From: Frigoribacterium sp. PhB160
GTDB taxonomy: Bacteria > Actinomycetota > Actinomycetes > Actinomycetales > Microbacteriaceae
DNA: 64,000 nt
Direction: 5' to 3'
Assembly (NCBI RefSeq): GCF_003751785.1
Contig: NZ_RKIE01000001.1
Span: 372,001-436,000 of the forward strand
Within the stretch, counting starts at the first letter, position 1; each line of letters starts with the position of its first letter. The notes below the pieces were generated by a model. It worked only from the letters and a program-made list of their open reading frames with translations. It was not told the origin of the DNA and did no database searches. This document shows, piece by piece, positions 54,793-63,197 of this stretch. The position numbers were made by a program, and so were the translations under genes.

Positions 54793-55925
54793 GCCGATCG
54801 ATCCTCTCGTCGGCCGCGGATCAGCAGCCAGATCAGGTAGGGCGCGCCGATGATCGCCGTGAGGATGCCGACCGGCACCTCGCTCGGCAGCACCGCCCGG
54901 GTCACGAGGTCGGCCGCGACGACGATGAAGGCGCCCGTCACGGCCGAGGCGAGCAGGGGCGGGCGCCCGGTGCCGGTGAGGCGCCGGGCGAGCTGGGGGG
55001 CGACGAACGCGACGAACTCGAGGGGCCCGCTGGCCGACACCGCGGCCGCGGTCAGCAGCACCGCGCAGGCGAGCACGACGATGCGGTGGCGCTGCACCGC
55101 GACGCCGAGCCCCGTCGACAGGTCGTCGCCGAGCTGGCTCACCTCGAGCGCGGACGACTGGGTGGCCGCGAGCGGTCCGATCACGGCGAGCACGACCAGC
55201 GCCGGCCAGACGCTCGCCCACGAGATGCCCGACAGGCTGCCCACGAGCCACTGCGTCGCGGCGGCCGCCTCGGTGATCTGCGCGCGGGCGATCATGTAGG
55301 TCGTGAGGCCGGTCAGGGTCGCGGTCGCCCCGATGCCGACGAGGATCAGCCGGTAGCTGTCGACCCCGCCGCGCCAGGAGAGCCCGTAGACGACGACCGA
55401 GGTGACGAGGGCGCCGACGACGGCCGCGACGGGCACGCCGACGCTCAGCAGGCCGCCCGTCACGGCGTAGCTGCCGCCCGCGAGCACGATCGCCGAGACG
55501 GCGCCGAGGCCCGCGCCCGACGTGACGCCGAGGATGTCGGGGGTCGCCAGCGGGTTCCGCGCGAAGGTCTGGGTGAGCGCGCCGGCGAGGCCGAGGCATG
55601 CCCCGACCACGAGGGCGCCGGCCACGCGGGGCAGGCGCAGGTCGACGACGATCAGCTCCTGCGCGGGGGTGCCGAGCCCGACGAGCGTCCGCACGACGTC
55701 GCCGAGGCCGAGCGACGACGAGCCGGCGGCGACGCCGACGAGCGACACCAGCACGACGACCACGACGGAGGCGCCGGTCGCCACGACGAGACGGGTGCGG
55801 CGGGTGCGTCCCGGCCCCCGTCGGTCGGCGGGCGGGGTCGGGGCGGCGACCCGCGCCTCCTTCTGTCGTGGCGTCGGCGTCGGCGGCGTCTGCTGCGGCT
55901 GCGGCTGGGTGGTCGAGGCGCTCAC
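54789..55925 (-). CDS. FecCD-family siderophore ABC permease
   Basis: A 378-residue iron-siderophore permease (FecCD/BtuC family) with about ten helices after a 50-residue Pro/Gln/Arg-rich cytoplasmic leader (QPQPQQTPPTPTPRQKEARV). Family motifs: LRLPRVAGALVVGACLGLAG, QTFARNPLATPDILGVTSGA, GPLEFVAFVAPQLARRLTG and the end LTAIIGAPYLIWLLIRGRR. GTG overlaps the other permease's stop (GTGA). Forms the channel with the paralogous permease at 55922. Confidence 0.92.
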   Translation of the reverse strand: MSASTTQPQPQQTPPTPTPRQKEARVAAPTPPADRRGPGRTRRTRLVVATGASVVVVVLVSLVGVAAGSSSLGLGDVVRTLVGLGTPAQELIVVDLRLPRVAGALVVGACLGLAGALTQTFARNPLATPDILGVTSGAGLGAVSAIVLAGGSYAVTGGLLSVGVPVAAVVGALVTSVVVYGLSWRGGVDSYRLILVGIGATATLTGLTTYMIARAQITEAAAATQWLVGSLSGISWASVWPALVVLAVIGPLAATQSSALEVSQLGDDLSTGLGVAVQRHRIVVLACAVLLTAAAVSASGPLEFVAFVAPQLARRLTGTGRPPLLASAVTGAFIVVAADLVTRAVLPSEVPVGILTAIIGAPYLIWLLIRGRREDRSA

Positions 55926-57037
55926 AGGGCGGCCGTCTTCCCGCGGCGGACGATCAGGATGAACACGACGCCGCCGACGACGGTGAGGACGACGCCGACC
56001 GAGACCTCGGCGGTGCCGCCGACGAGGCGGCCGACCACGTCGCAGGCGAGCAGCACGACGGCCCCGACGAGGGCCGAGGCGGGCAGCAGGCGACGGTGGT
56101 CGCCGCCGACGAGGGCGCGCGCGAGGTGCGGGGCGGTCAGGCCGACGAAGCCGATCGGTCCGCTGAGGGCGACGGCGCTCGCCGTCAGCAGCGTGATGGC
56201 GCCGAGTCCGATCAGCCGGGTGCGGAGCAGGTGCTCGCCGAGGCCGCGGGCGAGCTCGGCGCCGAGGGCGAGCGTGTCGAGCGAGCGGGCGTTGAGCGCC
56301 GCGAGCACCACCCCGAGCAGCGCGGGCACGAACGCGGCCCCGAAGCCGTCGAGGGTGCGGCCGGACAGCGAGCCGACCACCCAGATGCGGTAGGCGGCGA
56401 GGGTCGTCTCGTCGGAGAGGACGAGGTACGAGGTGATCGCGACGAGGAAGGCCGAGACCGCGGAGCCCGCGATCGCGAGGGGGACGGGGCTGGCGAGGCC
56501 GCGGCCGAGGGCGGCGACGGTGAAGACGAGGACGCTGGCGACGAGCGCGCCGACGAGGGCGAGCCAGAGCGTCGTCAGCACGGAGCTGGTGCCGAGCACG
56601 TAGACCCCGACGACGACGGCGAGGCTCGCCCCGGCGGAGACCCCGAACAGGCCCGGGTCGGCGAGCGGGTTGCGGGTCTGGCCCTGCATCACGGCGCCCG
56701 CGAGGCCGAGGCAGGCCCCGACGAACAGGCCGAGCACGGTGCGCGGCACGCGCGAGCCCCAGACGACCGAGCCGACGTCGCGGGCCGGGTCGAGCAGCGC
56801 CGCGGCGACGGTCTGCGGGGGGAGGAGGTTGCTGCCGAGGACGAGGCTCGCCGCGGCGACCGCGAGCGCGAGGGCGAGGAGGACCGCCAGGGCCGCGGGG
56901 GCCGGGGAGCGGAGGGCGCGGGGGCCGCGGCCGCCCCCGGCCGTGCGGGGGACGCGGACGGTGCGGGGAGAGCGGGCAGAGCGGGTGCGGGGGTGGTCGC
57001 CGCGGGACGTCGGTGGGGCGGGGTCCTGGGTGAGCAC
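55922..57037 (-). CDS. FecCD-family siderophore ABC permease
   Basis: A 371-residue paralogous permease, first gene of the iron operon. Core motifs: SRVPRTVLGLFVGACLGLAG, MQGQTRNPLADPGLFGVSAG, ALSGPIGFVGLTAPHLARAL and EVSVGVVLTVVGGVVFILIV. The N-terminal 45 residues are basic and cytoplasmic. GTG 57037 is six bases after TACGCT, inside a degenerate iron box, so the operon should be leaderless and iron-repressed. Heterodimerises with the permease at 54789. Confidence 0.92.
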   Translation of the reverse strand: MLTQDPAPPTSRGDHPRTRSARSPRTVRVPRTAGGGRGPRALRSPAPAALAVLLALALAVAAASLVLGSNLLPPQTVAAALLDPARDVGSVVWGSRVPRTVLGLFVGACLGLAGAVMQGQTRNPLADPGLFGVSAGASLAVVVGVYVLGTSSVLTTLWLALVGALVASVLVFTVAALGRGLASPVPLAIAGSAVSAFLVAITSYLVLSDETTLAAYRIWVVGSLSGRTLDGFGAAFVPALLGVVLAALNARSLDTLALGAELARGLGEHLLRTRLIGLGAITLLTASAVALSGPIGFVGLTAPHLARALVGGDHRRLLPASALVGAVVLLACDVVGRLVGGTAEVSVGVVLTVVGGVVFILIVRRGKTAAL

Positions 57038-57041
57038 CGGG

Positions 57042-57060
57042 TAAGCGTAGCCTCACCTAA
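57042..57060 (-). promoter_or_regulatory. Degenerate iron box
   Basis: Minus strand TTAGGTGAGGCTACGCTTA: 15 of 19 matches to the iron-box consensus, immediately before the permease GTG and overlapping its -10 (TACGCT). Together with the stronger box at 53795 it makes a consistent DtxR-type regulon. Confidence 0.65.
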
Positions 57061-57140
57061 CCTCTTGGTGCGAGACCGGTCCGCCGCCGGTCGGGCGGTC
57101 GGGGCTCCGCACCGCCCCGTTCGGGGGGCGATGACACCTC

Positions 57141-57169
57141 TTGTCGAGCGGATGAGGATGACTTATCTT
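57141..57169 (+). promoter_or_regulatory. Promoter TTGTCG-N17-TATCTT
   Basis: A conventional -35/-10 pair with 17-base spacing in an AT-richer stretch, about 130 bases before the SipW-type protein gene. Confidence 0.4.
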
Positions 57170-57303
57170 GATTGTCGAACCACCACCGCACGCCGAGACC
57201 TCACCACTCTCGGGCGACGTGGCCCCACGGCGACCTCACCAGTCGCGAGGCTGCTCGTGACCCCGCCGTCGGTGTCGCCGCGTTCCAGGATCAGGACCTC
57301 GCC

Positions 57304-57903
57304 ATGCCCATCGCCACGCCCCGCGCTGCCCGCCTCGCCGCCTTCATCGGCGTCCCCGTCGCCCTCGTCGTCTCCGGGGTGCTCGTCTCCTCGGCGTCGT
57401 ACTCGGCCTTCTCGGCGACGACCCAGAACCCCACGAGCAACTGGACGGCCGGCTCGGTCGTCCTCGCCGACGACGACTCGAACGCCGCGCTGTTCACCGT
57501 CACGAACATCAAGCCCGGCGCGTCCGGCTCGAACTGCATCAAGGTCACCTCGACCGGCTCACTGCCGTCGAACGTGGTCCTCTACGGCACGGGCGGCACG
57601 CCCGCGACCCCGCTCGGCTCCGCCCTGACCCTCTCCGTCGACCAGGGCACCGGAGGCGGCTTCGGCTCGTGCACCGGCTTCGCGGCCGACGCGACGGGCG
57701 GCTCGGTCTACTCGGGCACGGTCGCCGGCTTCGCCGCGGCCCGCACGAACTTCGCCACGGGAGCCGTGCCGTGGACCACGACCGGCGCCGCCAGCGAGTC
57801 GAAGGTCTACCGCTTCACCTGGTCGCTGCCCGCCGGTGCCGCCAACTCGCTGCAGAGCGCGACCACCTCGCTCGGCTTCACCTGGGAGGCCCAGAACAAC
57901 TAG
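57304..57903 (+). CDS. SipW-dependent-type secreted protein (camelysin/TasA-like)
   Basis: A 199-residue exported protein. Its signal peptide, RLAAFIGVPVALVVSGVLVS then SASYSAFSATTQNPTSNWTA, has the SxSxSAFSAxT pattern of substrates processed by SipW-type signal peptidases. The mature beta-rich domain has two Cys (GSNCIKVTS; FGSCTGF) and ends LQSATTSLGFTWEAQNN. The ATG is supported by AGGA nine bases before it. The adjacent downstream gene encodes the SipW-like peptidase, so they form a secretion pair, perhaps for fibre or surface-layer material. Confidence 0.82.
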   Translation: MPIATPRAARLAAFIGVPVALVVSGVLVSSASYSAFSATTQNPTSNWTAGSVVLADDDSNAALFTVTNIKPGASGSNCIKVTSTGSLPSNVVLYGTGGTPATPLGSALTLSVDQGTGGGFGSCTGFAADATGGSVYSGTVAGFAAARTNFATGAVPWTTTGAASESKVYRFTWSLPAGAANSLQSATTSLGFTWEAQNN

Positions 57904-58076
57904 GCCCCGCCCGGGCCCGCTCCGGCTCGGGCCCCGGTCGGTCGGCCGGGTCCTCATCGCCGAGTCCCTTCGCCGAGGGCGGGCACGAAGACCCGCCCTC
58001 GGCCGGAGGGGGAGCAGGCCCGCACCGCCCCCGCCCCGCACCGCCCACCGCACCCGCCCCCGGACGAGAGGCCGTC

Positions 58077-59318
58077 GTGAGCTCGCACCCCGCACACGCC
58101 CTGCCCGGGCGACGCGCGGCCGCGGGCACGGCGGCCGCCGGCGCGGCAGCAGGTGCCGCGGCCGTCGTCACGAGCCCCGACGCCGCCGACTGGGCCCGCA
58201 TCGGCGTCGCGACCGTCGCCCGCGGGCTCGTCGCCGTGCTGCTCGGCCTCGCGTTCTGGGCTGTCGCCCCGCTCGTGCTGGGCTGGCAGCCCACGACGGT
58301 GATGACCGGCTCGATGGAACCGCGCATCCAGGTCGGCGACGTCGTCGTGGCCCGCCCCGTCGCCGAGACGTCGCTCCAGCCCGGCCAGGTGCTGCTCTTC
58401 GACGACCCCGACCAGGCCGGTCACCTGCGCCTGCACCGCTTCGCCGAGCCGGGCGTCGACGGCCTCGTCGTCACCAAGGGCGACGCCAACCCCGAGCTCG
58501 ACTCGACGCCGGTGGAGCGCAGCGCGGTGCACGGCGTGGCGATGGTCCGGGTGCCGGCCGTCGGCCTCCCCGTCGTCTGGGCCCGCGAGGGCCAATGGTC
58601 TCGCCTGGCGCTCGTCGTCGCGGCGTTCGCCGTGGTGCTCGCCCTGACCACCCTCGACGGCCCCCTCCGCCGCGGCCCGGTCGCCCCCGGTGCCGACGGC
58701 GGCGACGACGCCGGCCCGCGCGTCCCCCCGCTCGACGGCCACGAGGAGGCGCGCCCCACCCACCCGTCGCCCGTCGCCTCCGCGACCCCCTCCGACCCGG
58801 TCCCGGCGCACGCCAGCGGCACGAGGCGGGAGCTCCGCCGCCTCGAGCGCCGCCGACGCCGCCTGCGCGCCGCCGCCGCGGGGACCGCCGTGGTCGTCGG
58901 GGCCGCCGGCATCGGCTTCCTGCTGCCCGCGGAGGCGCTCGCAGCCCCCTTCGGCGCGAGGACGACCTCGCCGACGAGCACCATGACGGCGTACACGGTG
59001 CCGGCCGCGACAGCGGTGACGTGCGTGAACTCGACGTCCAACAGCGGCGTCGTCATCTCGTGGAGCTACCCGACGAGCGTGCCCGCGAGCGACCCTGCGT
59101 CCTTCACCGTGACGATCGGCTCCGCCACGCAGGACTTCCCCGGAGCGACCCGGGCGATCTCGTACAACAACGTCGGGCTGCTCGACCTCGGCACGGTGTA
59201 CCCGGTCACCCTCCGCACGAACGACGGGTCGGGCTGGACCAAGCCGGGATCCAACACCACGGGCATACGGATCGTCTCGGTGCTCGGTCTCGGTGCCACG
59301 GTGCGCTGCGCCAACTGA
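58077..59318 (+). CDS. Signal peptidase I, ER/SipW type, with C-terminal exported domain
   Basis: A 413-residue membrane protein. Peptidase domain residues 40-200: helix VARGLVAVLLGLAFWAVAPL, catalytic Ser79 in TVMTGSMEPRIQVGDVV, His120 in HLRLHRFAE (replacing the usual Lys, as in ER-type enzymes), and VTKGDANPELD. A second helix (LALVVAAFAVVLALTTL) and a 75-residue charged, Pro-rich linker follow. Then a third helix/signal-like segment (AAGTAVVVGAAGIGFLLPAE) and a 130-residue beta-type domain starting AAPFGARTTSPTST, like a SipW substrate. GTG start, 173 bp after the substrate gene. Confidence 0.82.
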   Translation: MSSHPAHALPGRRAAAGTAAAGAAAGAAAVVTSPDAADWARIGVATVARGLVAVLLGLAFWAVAPLVLGWQPTTVMTGSMEPRIQVGDVVVARPVAETSLQPGQVLLFDDPDQAGHLRLHRFAEPGVDGLVVTKGDANPELDSTPVERSAVHGVAMVRVPAVGLPVVWAREGQWSRLALVVAAFAVVLALTTLDGPLRRGPVAPGADGGDDAGPRVPPLDGHEEARPTHPSPVASATPSDPVPAHASGTRRELRRLERRRRRLRAAAAGTAVVVGAAGIGFLLPAEALAAPFGARTTSPTSTMTAYTVPAATAVTCVNSTSNSGVVISWSYPTSVPASDPASFTVTIGSATQDFPGATRAISYNNVGLLDLGTVYPVTLRTNDGSGWTKPGSNTTGIRIVSVLGLGATVRCAN

Positions 59319-59395
59319 CCTGGCGCCGCCCTCTCGGAGAGAACTCGCCGTTCTCGGTGCCGGCCGCGTCGCCGCGCGCGTCAGGCCAGCCGTCG

Positions 59396-59411
59396 TTGCT
59401 CACATGAGCAA
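59396..59411. promoter_or_regulatory. Palindromic operator TTGCTCACATGAGCAA
   Basis: Seven-base arms TTGCTCA/TGAGCAA around CA, 15 bp upstream of the -35 box of the sugar operon. The SorC/DeoR-type regulator at the operon's end is the natural candidate to bind it. Confidence 0.55.
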
Positions 59412-59426
59412 ACTCCTGCGCGGATG

Positions 59427-59456
59427 TTGACCCGTCCTCGAGACGCGACCTACCTT
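59427..59456 (+). promoter_or_regulatory. Promoter TTGACC-N18-TACCTT
   Basis: Good -35 TTGACC and -10 TACCTT with 18-base spacer, about 40 bases before the binding-protein ATG; the leader contains a small AGGCCC/GGGCCT hairpin and the ribosome site CAGGAGGAA. Confidence 0.6.
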
Positions 59457-59495
59457 GTGGCAGGCCCAACGAGGGGCCTCTCTCCAGGAGGAACG

Positions 59496-60485
59496 ATGAA
59501 GTTCTCACGCACGATCCCCGTGGCCGCCGTCGTGGCCGCCACGACGCTGGCGCTCGCCGGCTGCTCCGTCCCCGGCGAGGCCGGCACCGCGGTCAAGACG
59601 GTCGCCGCCGACGACGCGCTCACCATCGGCTTCAGCCAGGCGACCCAGCAGAGCCCCTTCTACGTGTCGCTCAGCGACGCGGCGTCGGCCCGCGCCGAGG
59701 AGAACGGCGACGAGCTGCTCATGGTCGACGCGAACGGCGACGTCACGAAGCAGAACAACGACGTGCAGGACCTCATCACCCGCGGCGTCGACGTGCTGAT
59801 CATCAACCCGGTCGACCCCAAGGGCATCGCACCGGCGCTGGCGGCGGCGGAGGCGGCCGGCATCCAGGTCGTCACGGTCGACCGCCCCGTCGAGAGCGGC
59901 GCGGTGTCGTTCGTCGGCCGTGACAACGAGGCGATGGGCAAGCTCGTCGGCGACCAGCTCGTGGCGACGCTGGGCGACGCCGGCGGCACGGTCGTCGAGA
60001 TCCAGGGCGACGCCGGAGGCGCGGTGGCGGCGGCGAGGAGCGCCGGCTTCCACGACGCGGTCGACGCCGTCCCGAGCATCGAGGTCGTCGAGGGCCCCTA
60101 CGCGAACTACGTGCGCAGCGAGGCCGTCACGGCCATGCAGGACCTGCTGCAGGCGAACCCCGACGTGAAGGCGGTCTACGCCCACAACGACGACATGGCC
60201 CTCGGGGCGATGCAGGTGCTCGGCGAGAACGGCCGCAGCGACGTGAAGGTGTTCGGCGTCGACGGCCTCATGGAGGCGGTCGAGGCGATCGCCGACGGCG
60301 ACCAGTACGTGGCGACCGCCGTCAACGACCCCGGGTCGGAGGGGGCGTCCGCCGTGGACACCGCCAGCTCGGTGGCCCGCGGGGAGGCGGTCGACGAGTT
60401 CGTCGACGCCGGCACCGGACTCATCAGCAAGGACAACGCGTCGACCCTGGTCGGCACCACCACGTTCGCGGAGGCGACCAAGTGA
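59496..60485 (+). CDS. Sugar ABC transporter substrate-binding lipoprotein (RbsB-like)
   Basis: A 329-residue periplasmic-binding protein. Signal MKFSRTIPVAAVVAATTLAL with lipobox LAGC. Core: LTIGFSQATQQSPFYVSLSD, ITRGVDVLIINPVDPKGIAP, AAGIQVVTVDRPVESGAVSF, VGRDNEAMGKLVGDQLV, KAVYAHNDDMALGAMQVLGE and VFGVDGLMEAVEAIADG are typical of ribose-type binding proteins. No ATPase or permease gene follows: instead a dehydrogenase, kinase and regulator. It may share a transporter encoded elsewhere. Strong ribosome site CAGGAGGAA. Regulated by the palindrome upstream, I infer. Confidence 0.9.
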   Translation: MKFSRTIPVAAVVAATTLALAGCSVPGEAGTAVKTVAADDALTIGFSQATQQSPFYVSLSDAASARAEENGDELLMVDANGDVTKQNNDVQDLITRGVDVLIINPVDPKGIAPALAAAEAAGIQVVTVDRPVESGAVSFVGRDNEAMGKLVGDQLVATLGDAGGTVVEIQGDAGGAVAAARSAGFHDAVDAVPSIEVVEGPYANYVRSEAVTAMQDLLQANPDVKAVYAHNDDMALGAMQVLGENGRSDVKVFGVDGLMEAVEAIADGDQYVATAVNDPGSEGASAVDTASSVARGEAVDEFVDAGTGLISKDNASTLVGTTTFAEATK

Positions 60486-61594
60486 CCATCGACACCACGA
60501 CCACCGACAGCACCGAGGCCGGACCGCGGCCTGCCGCGGCAGGGCACGAGATCCCCGAGACCATGACGGCGGCGGTCATGTACGCGCCGGGCGACATCCG
60601 CGTCGAGGACGCCCCCGTCGAGCGTCCCGGCCCCGGCCAGGTGCTGCTCGAGGTGGCGGCCTGCGGCGTCTGCGGGTCGGACATCCCGCGGATGCTCCGC
60701 AACGGCGGCTACGTGATGCCCATCATCTGCGGCCACGAGTTCAGCGGCCACGTCGCCGAGCTCGGCGAGGGCGTCACCGGCTTCGAGCTCGGCGACCTGG
60801 TCTCGGTGCCTCCCCTCATCCCGTGCCGACACTGCGACTTCTGCGTCCGGGGCGACTTCGGCCTCTGCGTGGACTACGACTACTTCGGCAGCCGCAGCAA
60901 CGGCGCCTACGCGCAGTACGTCGTGTCGCCCGTCGGCAACCTGCTCAAGATGCCGGCCGGCATCGACCCCCGCGCCGCGGCCATGCTCGACCCCGCCGCC
61001 ATCGCGCTCCACGCGCTCTGGAAGACCGGCCTCCGCACGGGCCAACGCGTGCTGGTCGTCGGCGCCGGGCCCATCGGCCTGTTCGGGGTGCAGTGGGCGA
61101 AGCTCGCCGGCGCGGGCGAGATCGTGACGATCGACCTCAGCGCCGAGAAGTCGGCGATGGCGATCGAGGCCGGTGCCACGCACGCGGTGAAGACCCACGA
61201 CGAGGCGAAGGCCCTGGCGGGCCGCGGTTTCGACGTGGTGCTCGAGTCGGCCGGCGTGCCGGTGACGGTCGACATGGCCGCCGGCCTCGTCGGCCCGAAG
61301 GGCCACGCCGTCTTCATCGGCATCCCGCACGCCGAGGTCACCCTGTCGAAGGAGACCTTCAACACCTTCCTGCGCCAGGAGGTGACGCTCCACGGGTCGT
61401 GGAACAGCTTCTCGGCCCCGTTCCCCGGCGACGAGTGGCGCACGGCCGCCGAGAAGCTCGCGAGCGGCGAGCTCAAGTGGGAGTTCATGATCACCCACCA
61501 GCTGCCGCTGTCGGCGCTGCCCGACATGATGCAGGTGCTCGGCGCCCGGTCGGAGCACAGCTCCAAGGTGATCTTCATGCCGAACGGGGACTGA
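60482..61594 (+). CDS. Zinc-dependent sugar/polyol dehydrogenase
   Basis: A 370-residue MDR enzyme of the sorbitol/galactitol-phosphate dehydrogenase type. Catalytic zinc: AACGVCGSDIPRM and GHEFSGHVAE; structural zinc lobe PCRHCDFCVRGDFGLC; NAD site VLVVGAGPIGLFGVQWAKL near residue 195; LSKETFNTFLRQEVTLHGSW is shared with galactitol-1-phosphate dehydrogenases. The first 25 residues are a Thr/Ala-rich leader. GTG overlaps the binding-protein stop (GTGA). It should oxidise the imported polyol to a ketose that the downstream kinase phosphorylates. Confidence 0.9.
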   Translation: MTIDTTTTDSTEAGPRPAAAGHEIPETMTAAVMYAPGDIRVEDAPVERPGPGQVLLEVAACGVCGSDIPRMLRNGGYVMPIICGHEFSGHVAELGEGVTGFELGDLVSVPPLIPCRHCDFCVRGDFGLCVDYDYFGSRSNGAYAQYVVSPVGNLLKMPAGIDPRAAAMLDPAAIALHALWKTGLRTGQRVLVVGAGPIGLFGVQWAKLAGAGEIVTIDLSAEKSAMAIEAGATHAVKTHDEAKALAGRGFDVVLESAGVPVTVDMAAGLVGPKGHAVFIGIPHAEVTLSKETFNTFLRQEVTLHGSWNSFSAPFPGDEWRTAAEKLASGELKWEFMITHQLPLSALPDMMQVLGARSEHSSKVIFMPNGD

Positions 61595-61595
61595 C

Positions 61596-63197
61596 GTGGG
61601 CGTCCTCCTCAGCATCGACCTCGGCACCGAGGGCGCACGGGTCGGCGCCTTCACCGACGACGGGACGTCGCTCGGCTCGGTCCACCGTCCGTACCGGACC
61701 TCCTTCCCCCGACCCGGGTGGGCCGAGCAGGACCCGGAGGAGTGGTGGTCGGCGTTCGTCGACGCCGCCCGCACCCTGCTGTCGACCGACGCGTGCCGTA
61801 CCGCCGGGCCCGTGGTCGCCCTCGCCTCCGCGACGACGGCCTCCACGGTGGCCGTCGTCGACGAGGCCGGCACGCCGCTCCGTCCGGCGATCCTCTGGAT
61901 GGACTCCCGCGCCTCCGCGCAGTCCCGCCGCACCGCCGACCTCGCGGCGGAGCACCCGGTGCTCGCCTGGTCCGGCGGCTCGGACGCCGCCGAGTGGCTC
62001 GTGCCCAAGGCGATGTGGCTGCGCGAGAACGAGCCCGAGACGTACGAGCGCGCCGCGCGCGTCGTCGAGGCGATCGACTACCTCACCTTCCGGCTCACTG
62101 GTCGCTGGGTGGGGTCGCAGATGAACGCGGTCTGCAAGTACAACTACGACCCGATCGCCCGACGCTTCCCCGTCGAGCTCTACGCCGCCCTCGGCGTCGA
62201 GGGCCTCGCCGACAAGCTGCCGGACGCGGTCGTGCCCGTGGGCTCGGTCGCGGGCGAGCTGACGCGTGGGGCGGCCCACGAGCTCGGGCTGGAGCCCGGC
62301 GCTCCGGTCGCCGTGGGAGGGATCGACGCGCACGTGTCGCTGCTCGCCTGCGGCGGCGAGTGCGAGGGTCTCGTCTCGCTCGTCTCGGGCACGTCGTCGG
62401 CGATCGTCGCCGAGGTCGACGCCCCCGTCGCCACGACCGAGGTGTGGGGGCCGTACCCGCAGGCCCTCCGCACCTCGAAGTGGCTCGTCGAGGGCGGCCA
62501 GGTGACGAGCGGCTCCGTCCTGAAATGGGTCGGCGAGGGCATCATGGGCGTCGCCCGCGACGACCTGCCGGGCCTCATCCAGGGCGCCTCGGCCGTCGAC
62601 CCCGAGGTGCACGGCCTCCGCGCCCTCGACTTCTTCATGGGCAACCGGACGCCCTACCGCGACGCACGCCTCCGCGGCGCCGTCGTCGGGCTGACCCTGG
62701 GCACGACCCGGGAAGAGCTCTACCGGGCGGCCGTCGAGGCCGTCGCCTGCGGCACGCGCGGCGTCGTCGACTCCTTCGAACGCGCCGGGGTCTCGTGCGA
62801 CCGGCTCGTCTTCTCGGGCGGCATCGAGAAGAACGCGCTGTGGCAGCAGGTCACGGTCGACGTGCTGGGCCGGGAGGCCGAGATCGTCGACGGCGACAAC
62901 CTCACCCTCCGCGCCTGCGCCGTCATCGGCGCGGTCGGCGCCGGCCTGGTCGGCAGCCTCGACGAGGGCGCGACCCTCTTCGCTCCGCGCACCCGGGTGC
63001 TCACGCCGGACTCGGCGCGGCACGAGGTCTACCGCGAGACGTACGACGACTACGTGGAGCTCGTCGGCGCGCTCACCCCCGTCATGCACGCGACGGCGGC
63101 CCGCCAGGAGGCGCGTCGCACCGCCGCGGCGTCGCTGCCGTCCGACGCCCGCTCGCTCCTCGTCCCCGGGGTCCGGGGCAGCGCGGCGCTCCGATGA
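61596..63197 (+). CDS. FGGY-family carbohydrate kinase
   Basis: A 533-residue sugar kinase. N-terminal ATP/sugar motifs LLSIDLGTEGARVGAFTDDG, VVALASATTASTVAVVD, RPAILWMDSRASAQSRRTAD and GGIDAHVSLLACGGECEG (catalytic Asp); C-terminal FSGGIEKNALWQQVTVDVLG and CAVIGAVGAGLVGSL. FGGY_N and FGGY_C halves are full length. It would phosphorylate a ketose or ketopentose from the dehydrogenase. GTG is two bases after the dehydrogenase stop. The N-terminal GTEGAR replaces the common GTxSxR. Confidence 0.9.
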   Translation: MGVLLSIDLGTEGARVGAFTDDGTSLGSVHRPYRTSFPRPGWAEQDPEEWWSAFVDAARTLLSTDACRTAGPVVALASATTASTVAVVDEAGTPLRPAILWMDSRASAQSRRTADLAAEHPVLAWSGGSDAAEWLVPKAMWLRENEPETYERAARVVEAIDYLTFRLTGRWVGSQMNAVCKYNYDPIARRFPVELYAALGVEGLADKLPDAVVPVGSVAGELTRGAAHELGLEPGAPVAVGGIDAHVSLLACGGECEGLVSLVSGTSSAIVAEVDAPVATTEVWGPYPQALRTSKWLVEGGQVTSGSVLKWVGEGIMGVARDDLPGLIQGASAVDPEVHGLRALDFFMGNRTPYRDARLRGAVVGLTLGTTREELYRAAVEAVACGTRGVVDSFERAGVSCDRLVFSGGIEKNALWQQVTVDVLGREAEIVDGDNLTLRACAVIGAVGAGLVGSLDEGATLFAPRTRVLTPDSARHEVYRETYDDYVELVGALTPVMHATAARQEARRTAAASLPSDARSLLVPGVRGSAALR

